Numbered from the stretch's first letter, positions 8,041 to 16,908 are shown. The stretch: DNA of 32,519 bases from a gamma proteobacterium L18 (GCA_000497835.1 KI547166.1:157815-190333); one strand, 5' to 3'. Made by a program: numbers and translations. The notes: generated by a model from the letters alone, not told the origin.

Positions 8041-8646
8041 TCACCCCTTGAGCAACGGGTACAACGACAGCACCAGCATCAACGCCATGGCCCAGTTGAA
8101 CAGGCGCAGCCAGCGCGGGTCGCTGAGCACATTGCGCAGCGCGCTGCCGCAGCTCACCCACACGCAGACGCTGGGCAGGTTGATCAGCGCGAACAACGAG
8201 GCGATGACGAACACATTGGTCAGGTAACCCTGGGACGGCGCGTAGGTGGTGATGGCGCCGATGGCCATGATCCAGGCCTTGGGATTGACCCACTGAAACG
8301 CCGCGGCACCCAAAAAGCTCATGGGCGTGCGGGTGTCTTCGGCCGTGCCGGATGGCGGGCCGGAACGAGCGATTTTCCAGGCCAGGTACAGCAGGTACGT
8401 GGCCCCGGCCCAGCGCAGTACGGTGTAAGCCCATGGCAGCACCTTGAACACCTCGCCCAGGCCCAGGCCGACGGCGACCACCATCACCATGAAGCCAATG
8501 CTGACGCCCAGTGCATGAGGGATGGAGCGGCGAAAACCGAAGTTGACGCCAGAGGCCAGCAGCATGGTGTTGTTGGGGCCGGGCGTGATCGAGGACACGA
8601 AGGCAAACAGGGCGAAGGCGTACAGCAAGTCGAGGGAGGACAGCAT
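8041..8646 (-). CDS. LysE/RhtB-family amino-acid exporter
   Basis: A 201-aa inner-membrane transporter of the LysE superfamily, which exports amino acids or related small molecules by proton antiport. The N-terminus carries the family signature SSITPGPNNTMLLASGVNFG (residues about 18-37), and about six hydrophobic helices follow, with the FQWVNPKAW motif near residue 117. Length is typical. The ATG at 8646 has a GGAG ribosome site about 9 nt upstream. It is first in a two-gene unit with the TetR gene. The substrate cannot be deduced; members include threonine, homoserine, lysine and cysteine exporters. Confidence 0.92.
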   Translation of the reverse strand: MLSSLDLLYAFALFAFVSSITPGPNNTMLLASGVNFGFRRSIPHALGVSIGFMVMVVAVGLGLGEVFKVLPWAYTVLRWAGATYLLYLAWKIARSGPPSGTAEDTRTPMSFLGAAAFQWVNPKAWIMAIGAITTYAPSQGYLTNVFVIASLFALINLPSVCVWVSCGSALRNVLSDPRWLRLFNWAMALMLVLSLYPLLKG

Positions 8647-8716
8647 TGGGGCAACTCCGGGGTGTCAGGCCTTTGAACACTACGGCATGACAATTGGAGC
8701 GGTGAGGCACAGCTAC

Positions 8717-8745
8717 TTAAAATTGAACCGGTACAGTTTTTTCAA
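8717..8745 (-). promoter_or_regulatory. Candidate promoter of the LysE-family gene
   Basis: Read on the minus strand, TTGAAA (8745-8740) and TTTTAA (8722-8717) are spaced 17 bp apart, about 70 bp upstream of the ATG. Both boxes are imperfect. Confidence 0.3.
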
Positions 8746-8789
8746 TCGCCAGTACCCGCCATAACAGATTGTTTCCTGACTTGTACCGG
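8728..8789. promoter_or_regulatory. Inverted GTACCGG motifs upstream of the exporter
   Basis: CCGGTACAG (8728-8736) and CTTGTACCGG (8780-8789) form an inverted pair 43 bp apart that overlaps and flanks the candidate exporter promoter. The arrangement resembles paired regulator sites, for example of a MocR-type regulator often linked to LysE exporters. The assignment is a guess. Confidence 0.3.
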
Positions 8790-8820
8790 GAGGTCGAAAC
8801 CGTAACAGGTGATAGATAGA

Positions 8821-8869
8821 AATAAAGTCAGTCGGCGCGTAATAAAGTCGGTCGGTGAGTACCCTCACC
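8821..8869. repeat. Two 20-bp tandem repeats followed by a small hairpin
   Basis: 8821-8840 and 8841-8860 are consecutive 20-bp units, both starting AATAAAGTC and matching at 17 of 20 positions. The end of unit 2 begins a perfect hairpin, GGTGAG-4-CTCACC (8854-8869). It marks the boundary between the exporter region and the rhs locus. The rest of 8647-9210 shows no convincing gene. Confidence 0.6.
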
Positions 8870-9210
8870 AATTTCTATAAACCCTACCCAAAAAGCTCGA
8901 TTACTACCGCTGAGCTATACCTGCCAAGACCTTTTCTTGCTGGGAGTGGCACATAGTGGAGCGGATTGGTCGCATTGATCGAACCGCGCTATCCGAAGGG
9001 AGTTGGCGGTCGTAAGCCATATCCCTTGGGAACGATGCTGTGCGTTCACTTGCTGCGGGACTAACTCTCACCGAGCGACCCGGCAATGTAAGAGGCGCTG
9101 TAATAGATCACATCGATGCGCTAGCTTGCTCGACTAACGCTCAGCGTGCCGATCGCCGAAGACACGACGATCATGAATTTCCGGCACTAGGTGGAGAAGC
9201 ACCAATTGAC

Positions 9211-9447
9211 GACACCAAGACCGATGCCCAAGGCTACGTCACCACCTACACCTACAACGATCGCCGCTCGGGGCCTCGCGCACCGAAGCCTCCGGCTCCC
9301 GATCGCCCGTATCGCCACCACCGAATGGGAACCCGTTCGCTTTTTTTACCCACCAAAGTTGTTACGCCAACGCAAACTACGCTATACACCTATGACGATC
9401 AGGGCCGACAACTCAGCCAGCAGACCACTACGACTCCAGCCAACTAG
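9211..9447 (+). pseudogene. Decayed 3' end of an rhs/YD-repeat gene
   Basis: This stretch closely matches the last ~230 bp of the intact gene ending at 11307, including CAAGGCTACRTCACMACCTA, the CACCAAAGTTGTTAC segment and ACTCAGCCAGCA, and ends in TAG where the intact copy ends in TAA. Indels break the reading frame (for example the extra T run near 9341-9347), so the YTYNDRG...YTYDDQGRQLSQQ peptide is spread over two frames. It is a relic of an older first rhs gene. Confidence 0.82.
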
Positions 9448-9620
9448 ACGTCTCGACTTCAGAAGGATCTGAACATGGCATTGACTGCCAGCTATGAAAA
9501 ACGGCAAATCGCCACTGAGTCGGACTTGCCGACTTCTGCCATAGCCCACACCGACAGAGTCATTGCCTGCAGGGCTATATCGCCAGCGTCGGCGACCTTC
9601 ACTCAAAAACGTCGGATAAG
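9448..9620 (+). pseudogene. Decayed 5' end of the second rhs gene
   Basis: It continues directly from the decayed 3' end and matches the spacer and start of the intact gene at 11336. Shared are the ribosome site context TTCAGAAGGAYCTGAACATGGCATT and then fragments of the signal-peptide and ATCGCCAGCGTCG regions, with many indels and stops. So the whole junction of the gene pair exists twice, once intact (about 11080-11470) and once as this ghost. Confidence 0.7.
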
Positions 9621-9768
9621 CCCCATTAGGTGGGGAGATTACACACGCATCAGAAATAACACCTGACCTCCACTCAGCACCCACTACAAAACCTAAATGT
9701 TAGTGCTTTAGGCTGCATGACTCCTAAAAATCAAACCATTCACCCCACGAACAATACAAGATATTAAA

Positions 9769-11307
9769 ATGAAAGCAATCACCTCCAGATCCATGCACAT
9801 ACTGTTATTCCCCGCCATACTTTTTAGCTTCGCTTTACAAGCAGCAGATACCTCAGCCCCGCAAAAATTCTATTTCTGGAGTCTATTATCAGCTTCCGAC
9901 CCCTATTGGAATACCCCGCAAGAAGGTTGTGCCTATCTATACTCAGGTCCTTATACTCACCTAATCGACGCCTATTACCCTCAGGAAAATTTTTTTTTAA
10001 GTGACGAGCAGTTTGTCTGCGCAACGCATCAATTCGGCAGCACATACCCAAGCGGCCAATGGGGTTTTGGTATAATATATCGAGACTCCGCAACTTGCGC
10101 TAACGGAACTATTTTTGATCCTAGTTCTAAGAGTTGCAAGGCACCCTCCGCACAGGGCACACCATTATCAAAATCAATAAAGCTTTGCTCAAACCAAATA
10201 TCCCCTATGAGGGGAGACCCTATAAATGTACTAAATGGGAATTTAACAGAGTCATTCGACGTATTTCAAAATTCTGACTTTTACCTATTCTACAATAGCT
10301 CAGATGGCAAATGGAGAACTAGCTATTCGGAGTCCTTGCAACTCAACACAGATACTGCAACACTAACACAGGACGACGGATACAAAATATTATTTTATCG
10401 TTCAGGAAGCGTCTTCACATCCCCAAGTGGCAAGGGCACGATTACTCAAGACGACCACGGGGCGACATATATATCTCCCGACAATGAAAAGCACTTCTTC
10501 TCAACTGACGGAACCCTCAACAAAATAAAAAAAACAAATGGAAAAATGCTGCAAATAAGATACAACTGGAATGAGAACACCCTGATTACAACAATCACAG
10601 GCAACGGGCAACCCGACATCTCCATCCTCCACAACATAAACCTATCCCCCAAATCAATTACAACAGGCAACACAACAGCAGTATTGCAATATGACGCAAC
10701 CAACAACCTCGAGTCAGTCAGCAACATATCCTCCCTTAGCGAAACAACCACGACACGCTTTCAATACAATGACTCACTTCATCCAAAGTCACTCACAACC
10801 CTAATTGATCGAAGAGGAACAACCTATGAGACTTGGGGATACGACACCGCCGGACGTGCAATTTACAGCCAAAACTCCGGCAACGCAGGACGAACACAGA
10901 TAACATACGGTGCCAATTCAACACAAGTAACCAACGAGCTCAACAAAATTACTGAAATAAACTTTCAGACTATCAACGGCGAGGAACGCATCACCAGTAT
11001 AAATGGTGAGCCGTCACTTAATTGTCCTGCAAGCGATTCCCTCTACACTTATGACAATAACGGCCAGATCACTGCTAAACAGGATGCTCAAGGCTACATC
11101 ACAACCTATACCTACAACGACCGCGGCCTGGAGACCTCGCGCACCGAAGCCTCTGGCACCCCACTCGCCCGCATCACCACCACCGAATGGGACCCGGTTC
11201 GCTTCTTACCCACCAAAGTTGTTACACCCACACAAACTACGCTATACACTTACGACGATCAGGGTCGACAACTCAGCCAGCAAACCACAATGACCTCGAC
11301 CAACTAA
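9769..11307 (+). CDS. Secreted YD-repeat (RHS-like) protein, first half of a split rhs pair
   Basis: A 512-aa protein with a Sec signal peptide (cleavage near FALQAADTS, residue 26). A Cys-containing region follows, with CANGTIFDPSSKSC at about 119-132, then an RHS-type N-terminal domain with SPMRGDPINVLNGNLTESFD at about 144-163. YD/RHS repeats start near residue 330 (GYDTAGRAIY, YTYNDRGLETSRTEA, YTYDDQGRQLSQQ). It then stops where a normal Rhs protein would continue; the next gene, 28 nt on, takes up the repeat series with its own signal peptide. Base composition is strongly AT-rich up to about 11040, then switches to GC-rich sequence matching the local ghost copy, which indicates a recombination join. 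The ATG at 9769 has only a weak ribosome site. Probable role: extracellular or periplasmic part of a polymorphic toxin shell; this is inferred. Confidence 0.8.
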   Translation: MKAITSRSMHILLFPAILFSFALQAADTSAPQKFYFWSLLSASDPYWNTPQEGCAYLYSGPYTHLIDAYYPQENFFLSDEQFVCATHQFGSTYPSGQWGFGIIYRDSATCANGTIFDPSSKSCKAPSAQGTPLSKSIKLCSNQISPMRGDPINVLNGNLTESFDVFQNSDFYLFYNSSDGKWRTSYSESLQLNTDTATLTQDDGYKILFYRSGSVFTSPSGKGTITQDDHGATYISPDNEKHFFSTDGTLNKIKKTNGKMLQIRYNWNENTLITTITGNGQPDISILHNINLSPKSITTGNTTAVLQYDATNNLESVSNISSLSETTTTRFQYNDSLHPKSLTTLIDRRGTTYETWGYDTAGRAIYSQNSGNAGRTQITYGANSTQVTNELNKITEINFQTINGEERITSINGEPSLNCPASDSLYTYDNNGQITAKQDAQGYITTYTYNDRGLETSRTEASGTPLARITTTEWDPVRFLPTKVVTPTQTTLYTYDDQGRQLSQQTTMTSTN

Positions 11308-11335
11308 GCACAACGACCTTCAGAAGGACCTGAAC

Positions 11336-14095
11336 ATGGCATTTCCTGCCTTTCGCAAACGACTGCTGGTCGCCGCCTTGGCGTGCTCGCTATCTTCTGT
11401 CATGGCCCACGCCGACAGTACCATTGCCTATACCTACACCGACCTGGGCCAGATCGCCAGCGTCGACGGCCCCCGTTCCGATGTCTCGGACATCACTCAT
11501 TACGCCTACGACGCCTCCGGCAACCTCACCACCGTCACCAATGCCCTCGGCCAAGTCACGACCCTCAGCAACTTCGACAATTGGGGCAATCCGCAAACCG
11601 TCACCGATCCCAACGGCATCGTCACCACCCTCACCTACACCCCGCAGGGCTGGTTGGCCTCCAGCAGCGTCGCCGGCAGCACCACGCAATTTGCCTACAA
11701 CGCGGTCGGCGACCTGACCCAGATCACCGCGCCCGATGGCAGCTTCCTCACCTATACCTACGATGATGCCCGGCGCCTGATCGCCGTCACCAACACCCTT
11801 GGCGAGACCCAGACCTTTACCCTCGATGCCATGGGCAACCGCACTTCGGCCCAGCTCAAGGATGCCAGCGGTACACTGGTCCGTCAGCAACAGCGCACGT
11901 ATGACGAACTCGGCCGCCTGCTCACCCAGATCGGCGCCAGTGGCCAGACCGTTCACTACGCCTACAACCTCAATGACCAGCGTACCCAGCAGACCGACGC
12001 CCTGAGTCACACCACCAACCAGGCCTTCGATGCCCTGGGCCGGGTCACCCAGGTCACTGACCCGCTGGGTGGCCTCACCGCCCTTACCTACAACACCAAC
12101 GACCAGTTGACCCAGGTCGTCGACCCGCGGGGCGTCACCACCCAGTACAGCTACGACAGCTTTGGTCACCTGACTTCGGTGGCCAGCCCCGATGGCGGCA
12201 CCTCGACCTATGTTTACGATGACGCTGGCAACGTTACCCAGAAAACCGATCCCAGGGGCATCGTTACCACTTACCAGTACGATGCGCTGAATCGTCTTGT
12301 CGCTCAGAGCTACCCGGCCAACTCGACGCTCAACGTCGTCTACACCTATGACCAGACCGCCAATGGCAACCTCGGCATCGGTCACCTGACCAGCCTGCAG
12401 GATGCCAGCGGCACCACCACCTTCACCTACGACAACCGCGGCCAACGCATCGCCCAGAACAAGACCCAAAACCTGGCCAGCCTGGCCCTGGGCAGCGCCG
12501 AGACCTTCAGCTACGACAGCGCCGGGCGCCTGACCCAGCACGGCTACCCCGACAGCGTCGCCGTCAACTACACCCGCAACAACGCAGGACAGGTCACCGC
12601 CGTCAGCCTCAACTTCAACGGCCAGACCCTGCCCATCGCCAGCAACATCGCCTATGCCGCCTTCGGCCCGGTAACCCAGCTGACCTGGGGCAACGGCCTG
12701 ACCCTGAACCGCACCTATGACCAGGATTACCAGCTCATTGCCCAGTCCATCGGCGGCTGGCAGTTCCAGTACGCCTTCGATGCCGCCGGCAACCTCACCA
12801 ACCAGCAAAACAACCTGTGGGGCAGCGTGCAGTACCAGTACGACGCCCTTGACCGGCTGACACGAGAGTCAAGCAGCAGCACGCAAAGGGACTACGTCCT
12901 CGACGCCACTGGCAACCGCACCCAACGCACCACCACCGATCTGGCCACCGGGACCGTCACCGAGACCCAGGCCGCCACCGTCGCCAGTGACAGCAACCGC
13001 CTGACCACGCTGGACAGCTTGACCCTACCGTACGATGCCGCCGGCAACCTGCAGCAGCACACCACCGGGCTGCGCTACACCTATGATGAAAGCGGGCGGA
13101 TGAACGCGGTATACCAAGCCGGTGCCCAGCGGGTGGCGGTGTACAGCTACAACGCCCTGGGGCAACGTAGTCTCAAGCTGACTTATGACCCCGCCAGCGG
13201 CGCACTGCAGAGCGGCAGCGTGTTTTACTACGGCCCCAGCGGCGAACTGATCGGCCAGACCGACTACAGCGGCACCACCGGGCAGCGGCTGATGACCCGT
13301 TACTGGGTGTGGCTGGACAGCCTGCCCCTCGCTCAGGTGGAGGTGAACTACACTCAGGGGGCGCCGAGCGGTGGACGGATCCTCTACCTGCATCCCGATC
13401 ATCTCAACGCACCGCGCATCGCTACCAGCCAGCAGGCGATCGTCTGGAGCTGGAACAGCGACGCCTTCGGCGCCACGCAGCCCAACGAAGACGTGGACGG
13501 TGATGGGGTGGCCACACACATCCCGCTGCGTTTCCCTGGGCAGTACTATGACGCACAGACACAGTTGAGCTACAACTACTTCAGGGATTACGATGCGAAT
13601 CTTGGGCGTTATGTGCAGAGCGATCCGACTGTACTTATGGGAGGACTAAACACTTACAGCTACGTAAGCGCAAACCCTTTAGTCCGCACCGACCCCTTCG
13701 CGCTATCCGAAATAAACCTTGGGCAGGGGTACACAGGACGTATTGACCAGTTCAACTATCGAGGGAACTCATCCTTTGAGATCCACGTTTACAGCCCTTC
13801 AGGTACCGAGGTCGGCGTGATTGGCCAGGATGGAAATTGGATAAACAAACATGGACACCAAGGGACGCCAGAAGGTGTTCCAAACGAAGTATGCAACAGC
13901 GCCCGGGGAAATGTTGCCGAGCAACTTAGAGGACGAGGACTTCTTCCTCCAAAAGGCTTTGAAAATATCAAAGGTCAAAATTTTGAAAGATTTATGCCTA
14001 GAGGCTTCGCACCTCGAGGAGTGGGCACACTGATGATCCTAGATATTATCCTGCAGTCTTACATAGAATCCAACCAATGCCAGACTTGCGAGTAG
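11336..14095 (+). CDS. Secreted YD-repeat (RHS) polymorphic toxin with variable C-terminal domain
   Basis: A 919-aa protein with a signal peptide ending near MAHA-DS (residue 26). A long series of YD repeats runs from about residue 30 to 720, for example YTYTDLGQIASVDG, YAYDASGNLTTVTNALG and YQYDALNRLVAQ. The RHS core end sequence YFRDYDANLGRYVQSDP lies at about 749-765, and a degenerate DPxxL-like boundary (RTDPFAL) at about 784-790. The last ~129 residues are a separate lower-GC domain with EIHVYSPSGTEVGVIG and GNWINKHG; it is not recognised as a named toxin. A strong AGAAGGA ribosome site lies 8 nt before the ATG. An immunity-type gene follows by 6 nt. In Rhs systems the core encloses the C-terminal toxin, and the immunity partner protects the producer. 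The Sec signal suggests export through the inner membrane rather than a classic VgrG-type T6SS Rhs. Confidence 0.88.
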   Translation: MAFPAFRKRLLVAALACSLSSVMAHADSTIAYTYTDLGQIASVDGPRSDVSDITHYAYDASGNLTTVTNALGQVTTLSNFDNWGNPQTVTDPNGIVTTLTYTPQGWLASSSVAGSTTQFAYNAVGDLTQITAPDGSFLTYTYDDARRLIAVTNTLGETQTFTLDAMGNRTSAQLKDASGTLVRQQQRTYDELGRLLTQIGASGQTVHYAYNLNDQRTQQTDALSHTTNQAFDALGRVTQVTDPLGGLTALTYNTNDQLTQVVDPRGVTTQYSYDSFGHLTSVASPDGGTSTYVYDDAGNVTQKTDPRGIVTTYQYDALNRLVAQSYPANSTLNVVYTYDQTANGNLGIGHLTSLQDASGTTTFTYDNRGQRIAQNKTQNLASLALGSAETFSYDSAGRLTQHGYPDSVAVNYTRNNAGQVTAVSLNFNGQTLPIASNIAYAAFGPVTQLTWGNGLTLNRTYDQDYQLIAQSIGGWQFQYAFDAAGNLTNQQNNLWGSVQYQYDALDRLTRESSSSTQRDYVLDATGNRTQRTTTDLATGTVTETQAATVASDSNRLTTLDSLTLPYDAAGNLQQHTTGLRYTYDESGRMNAVYQAGAQRVAVYSYNALGQRSLKLTYDPASGALQSGSVFYYGPSGELIGQTDYSGTTGQRLMTRYWVWLDSLPLAQVEVNYTQGAPSGGRILYLHPDHLNAPRIATSQQAIVWSWNSDAFGATQPNEDVDGDGVATHIPLRFPGQYYDAQTQLSYNYFRDYDANLGRYVQSDPTVLMGGLNTYSYVSANPLVRTDPFALSEINLGQGYTGRIDQFNYRGNSSFEIHVYSPSGTEVGVIGQDGNWINKHGHQGTPEGVPNEVCNSARGNVAEQLRGRGLLPPKGFENIKGQNFERFMPRGFAPRGVGTLMILDIILQSYIESNQCQTCE

Positions 14096-14101
14096 CGATA
14101 A

Positions 14102-14596
14102 ATGTTTATTCTTAACCGCGACGTCGAAAACCTGACTTTTGCTCAACAGAAAAACAATTGGAATGCGTACGATGAGCATCTGCAATCAAACAAAAACAGA
14201 ATACCCGCCTCTGCTTACTCATTCGCTACCGCAGAATGGCATTATGACCCTAACGACCATAAGTCCCCCCATGACAGTTGGCTCGAAAACGCAATACTCG
14301 AAGAAAAAAGCTCCGGAGCTCGGCAAGAAATAAGAAAACTTGAGATTAGAATGACTTTACTGGGCGCATACCATGACGGGCGTATAAAAATCACGCACCA
14401 TGGGGTGCACTCTTACAAAATTGAATCGACTTCCACGCAACATGGCGATTGGCTGCAAGACGAGATAACGTTATCTGACGAAGGTTTTATCATCCACAGA
14501 ATCGAATTTAGCCGAGCTTATTGGGTGGTCCAGTGTGCAGACATTGATTATCAATGGCTACCAGATTTTCCCAGCGAGGTCCATCGCCCTACATAG
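14102..14596 (+). CDS. Probable immunity protein of the adjacent Rhs toxin
   Basis: A 164-aa soluble acidic protein without signal peptide, not matched to a named family. Visible features are a His/Asp-rich segment (WHYDPNDHKSPHDSWLE, about residues 46-62) and a mixed alpha/beta-looking second half ending in IDYQWLPDF. It starts 6 nt after the toxin stop, on the same strand, with the same lower GC as the toxin domain. This is the standard position and co-inheritance pattern of an immunity gene in polymorphic toxin loci. The function is inferred from position. Confidence 0.65.
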   Translation: MFILNRDVENLTFAQQKNNWNAYDEHLQSNKNRIPASAYSFATAEWHYDPNDHKSPHDSWLENAILEEKSSGARQEIRKLEIRMTLLGAYHDGRIKITHHGVHSYKIESTSTQHGDWLQDEITLSDEGFIIHRIEFSRAYWVVQCADIDYQWLPDFPSEVHRPT

Positions 14597-14848
14597 CCTC
14601 TGCACGAAAATAGATGTCGTAAATACCACATCGCGCAAGCTAGCGAGACCCTGGTGGCAGCAATGAGCTACTTACGAACTCTTGCTGCTACTGCCCCGTT
14701 GACATCCATGTAACAACAACCCTGCGCCCCCATTCAGGTACAGTGCAATAATTCAAATAGGACAATTCCGCTTCTTGATCCATTGGACTCGCATCCTGCA
14801 CGTACAGTATTTCTAGCGGCCATCTCACTTGCATTCCGGAACACAGAC
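14597..14848. other. Gap between immunity gene and IS21 relic
   Basis: No convincing gene. A 61-codon minus-strand frame (14688-14873) contains a gene-like stretch (RWPLEILYVQDASPMDQEAE) but its start lies inside the IS end, so at most it is the 3' remnant of a gene cut by the insertion. Confidence 0.3.
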
Positions 14849-14951
14849 TGTTGCCGCTGACCGAAAACTCCATTAAAGGCTGTTCTGCCGACTGAAAACT
14901 GACTCAGGTGTTCAACTGCGTCTGCTCACTTTCCGAGCAGGAGAACACCAG

Positions 14952-15738
14952 GTGATCAGCATGGAAATGTTGGGAAAAATTCGGCGGATGTATTTCCGCG
15001 ACAAGCTGTCGCTTCACCAGATAGCGAAGCGTACCGGGCTGTCCAGAAACACCATCCGAAAGTACTCTCTGTAGTGAGCTGCCGCACCCGCAATACAAGG
15101 GGCTTACGGTGTCAGATGTCCTAGAGCTGGAGCGGGTGGAAATGATGCCGATGCCCAGCGCTTTCGACGGCTATGTCGAACGTACTGTGCGGGTCTCCAG
15201 TACCTGCCTGATCAGCGTGGCGCGCAATCGTTGCTAGGTGCCTTGCGAGCCCGTCGGTCAGTGGGTCAGCAGCCGTTTATATCCCTCGCGGATTATGGTC
15301 GTTGCTGATGAGACCACTATTGCCAGCCACGAACGGCTCTTTGATCGAGACCAGGTCAGCTACGACTGACAGCACTACATCCCACTGATCGAGCGCAAGC
15401 CTGGCGCACTTCGCAATGGCGCCCCGTTTGCCGATTTGCCAAAACCACTACGCCTTCTCAAACGTGGCCTACGGCGTCACGTGAACGGTGATCCCGTCAT
15501 AACACAAGTCTTGGCTGCGGTGCCCATCACCGGTATCGACTCCGTTCTGGTGGCCTTGGAGCTGGTGCTTGAGTCTGGCAGCTTAAGTGCTGATCACATC
15601 CTGAATGTACTGGCTCGACTGACGTCCACTGCACCGCCTTCTGTAGAAACGAGTATTCAGCTCAAGGTCGCGCCGGCGGCCAGGACGGCCCGGTACGACC
15701 AACTGCGCGCCAAAGATGAGGAGAGCCGAAATGCGTGA
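14952..15738 (+). pseudogene. istA: Broken IS21 transposase gene
   Basis: The start (GTG at 14952) gives MISMEMLGKIRRMYFRDKL and LHQIAKRTGLSRNTIRKY, the IstA N-terminal helix-turn-helix, then a TAG at about 15072. Later pieces in shifted frames match IstA, including a C-terminal segment from about 15440 (KPLRLLKRGLRRHVNGD and VLAAVPITGIDSVLVALELV). The middle catalytic part is mostly deleted: only ~790 bp remain of a gene normally about 1.5 kb. It ends overlapping istB. Confidence 0.82.
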
Positions 15739-16529
15739 CTTGATGGCAGAACTCAAAGAGCTTCGCCTGCATGGCATGGCGCACGCTTGGGAGGAATTGG
15801 CTGCTCAGGGGGAAGCATCGACAGCATCCTCAAAATGGCTGCTTGAGCATCTGCTCCAGCAGGAGCAGGCAGATCGCGCCGTGCGCTCTGTGAGTCATCA
15901 GATGAACATGGCCAAGCTCCCGATGCACCGTGATTTAGCGGGCTTTGACTTCAGCGCTTCCAGCGCTGATGCCCGTCTGGTTAGGGAGCTATCGAGCCTG
16001 GAGTTTACAGAGACGGCCCAAAACGTGGTGTTCATTGGCGGGCTTGGAACCGGCAAAACACACTTGGCCAGCGCGCTGGCCATATCCGGTCGTTCACAAC
16101 AAGCGAGTCCGCTTCTTCTCCACGGTAGACCTGGTCAACCTGTTGGAGCGTGAAAAGTACGATGGGAAAACGGGCCGGATTACACAGGGGCTGCTCCGCA
16201 CAGACCTCGTCATCCTGGATGAGCTGGGCTATCTGCCTTTCAGCCCGAGCGGTGGCGCGCTGCTGTTTCATCTTCTGTCCAAGCTTTACGAGCACACCAG
16301 CGTAGTCATCACGACCAACCTCAGCTTCTCGGAATGGTCGAGCGTTTTCGGCGATGCCAGGATGACCACTGCGCTGCTGGATCGACTGACGCACCACTGC
16401 CACATCGTCTAAACGGGCAATGCCTCCTACCGCCTGCAACACTGCACCTTAGCTGACCAGACAAAGATCAAGACACGTGAACGAAAGCGTAAGGGAGATG
16501 GTGTCGCTGAGGACGATGAGCCATTTTGA
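15731..16529 (+). pseudogene. istB: Broken IS21 helper ATPase gene
   Basis: ATG at 15731 begins MRDLMAELKELRLHGMAHAW, the IstB start. The Walker A region [18 protein letters not shown] is intact, but a frameshift near 16083-16095 moves the rest to another frame, where [16 protein letters not shown] and the Walker [14 protein letters not shown] follow. A stop (16410-16412) replaces the expected Glu codon just after HHCHIV, with homologous sequence continuing in frame to 16529. At least two inactivating changes. Confidence 0.85.
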
Positions 16530-16820
16530 TCTTGATCGGAAGGTGCCCTGTCACACGCATCATGTGGTGGGGCTTCGATCTTTAGAGGTCGAACAGGACT
16601 GCTACGCTAATCCACAATTGCTGATGACGAATCGGCAATCTGCCCTGGGTCATTTTTCAATCGGCAGGGGGGGTCAGTTTTCAATCAGCGCCAACACCCA
16701 TGACGGTTTAAACGAGACTGATCCCTCGACGATTTGGGGCTAGCTCTCAAAAAAGGGCAATCCACCACGAAAATATCGCCCCCCTTCCACCTCCCCCATC
16801 ATTTTTGATAAGCTCCCGTT

Positions 16821-16834
16821 ACCTCGTTCGAGGT
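16821..16834. promoter_or_regulatory. 14-bp palindrome upstream of the 113-aa gene
   Basis: ACCTCG-TT-CGAGGT is a perfect dyad about 75 bp before the ATG at 16909, a possible operator. The rest of 16697-16908 shows no gene. Confidence 0.3.
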
Positions 16835-16908
16835 GTCCCTAGTGGGGTACTCATCCATGCCCCCTATCACCTAGCCTTTCGGCAATTCCCCTCCGGTCTG
16901 GAGCTCTA

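Larger units (their letters stand above)
14849..16696 (+). mobile_element. Decayed IS21-family insertion sequence
   Basis: The element spans about 1.85 kb. Both ends begin TGTTGNCGCTGA followed by a GAAAACT block: left 14849-14871, and right, read inward, 16696-16672. Each end has a second internal copy of the (C)TGAAAACTGAC-type block (14885-14903, and 16648-16666 inverted), the multiple terminal repeats typical of IS21. Inside are istA and istB in the usual overlapping order, both broken. No clear target duplication remains in the flanks, in keeping with an old insertion. Confidence 0.82.

Noticed and set aside
8895..8922. tRNA-like D-arm on the minus strand (GCTCAGCGGTAG...GAGC)
   Set aside because: Only the D-arm resembles a tRNA; no anticodon arm, TTCGA loop or acceptor stem can be fitted nearby.
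8985..9016. Possible second rhs toxin-boundary relic: GCGCTATCCGAA also occurs at the intact boundary (13700-13711)
   Set aside because: Only 12 bases match and neither flank aligns, so chance is likely.
11390..12808. 472-codon minus-strand frame opposite the second rhs gene
   Set aside because: A repeat-driven shadow of the YD-repeat codons; no start context and Gly/Val-rich composition.
14688..14873. 61-codon minus-strand frame left of the IS21 relic
   Set aside because: Its start lies in the IS terminal repeat and no homologue is recognised; kept only as a possible gene remnant.
16477..16743. 88-codon plus-strand frame at the right end of the IS21 relic
   Set aside because: It runs through the istB tail in the wrong frame and then the IS terminal repeats; not a gene.
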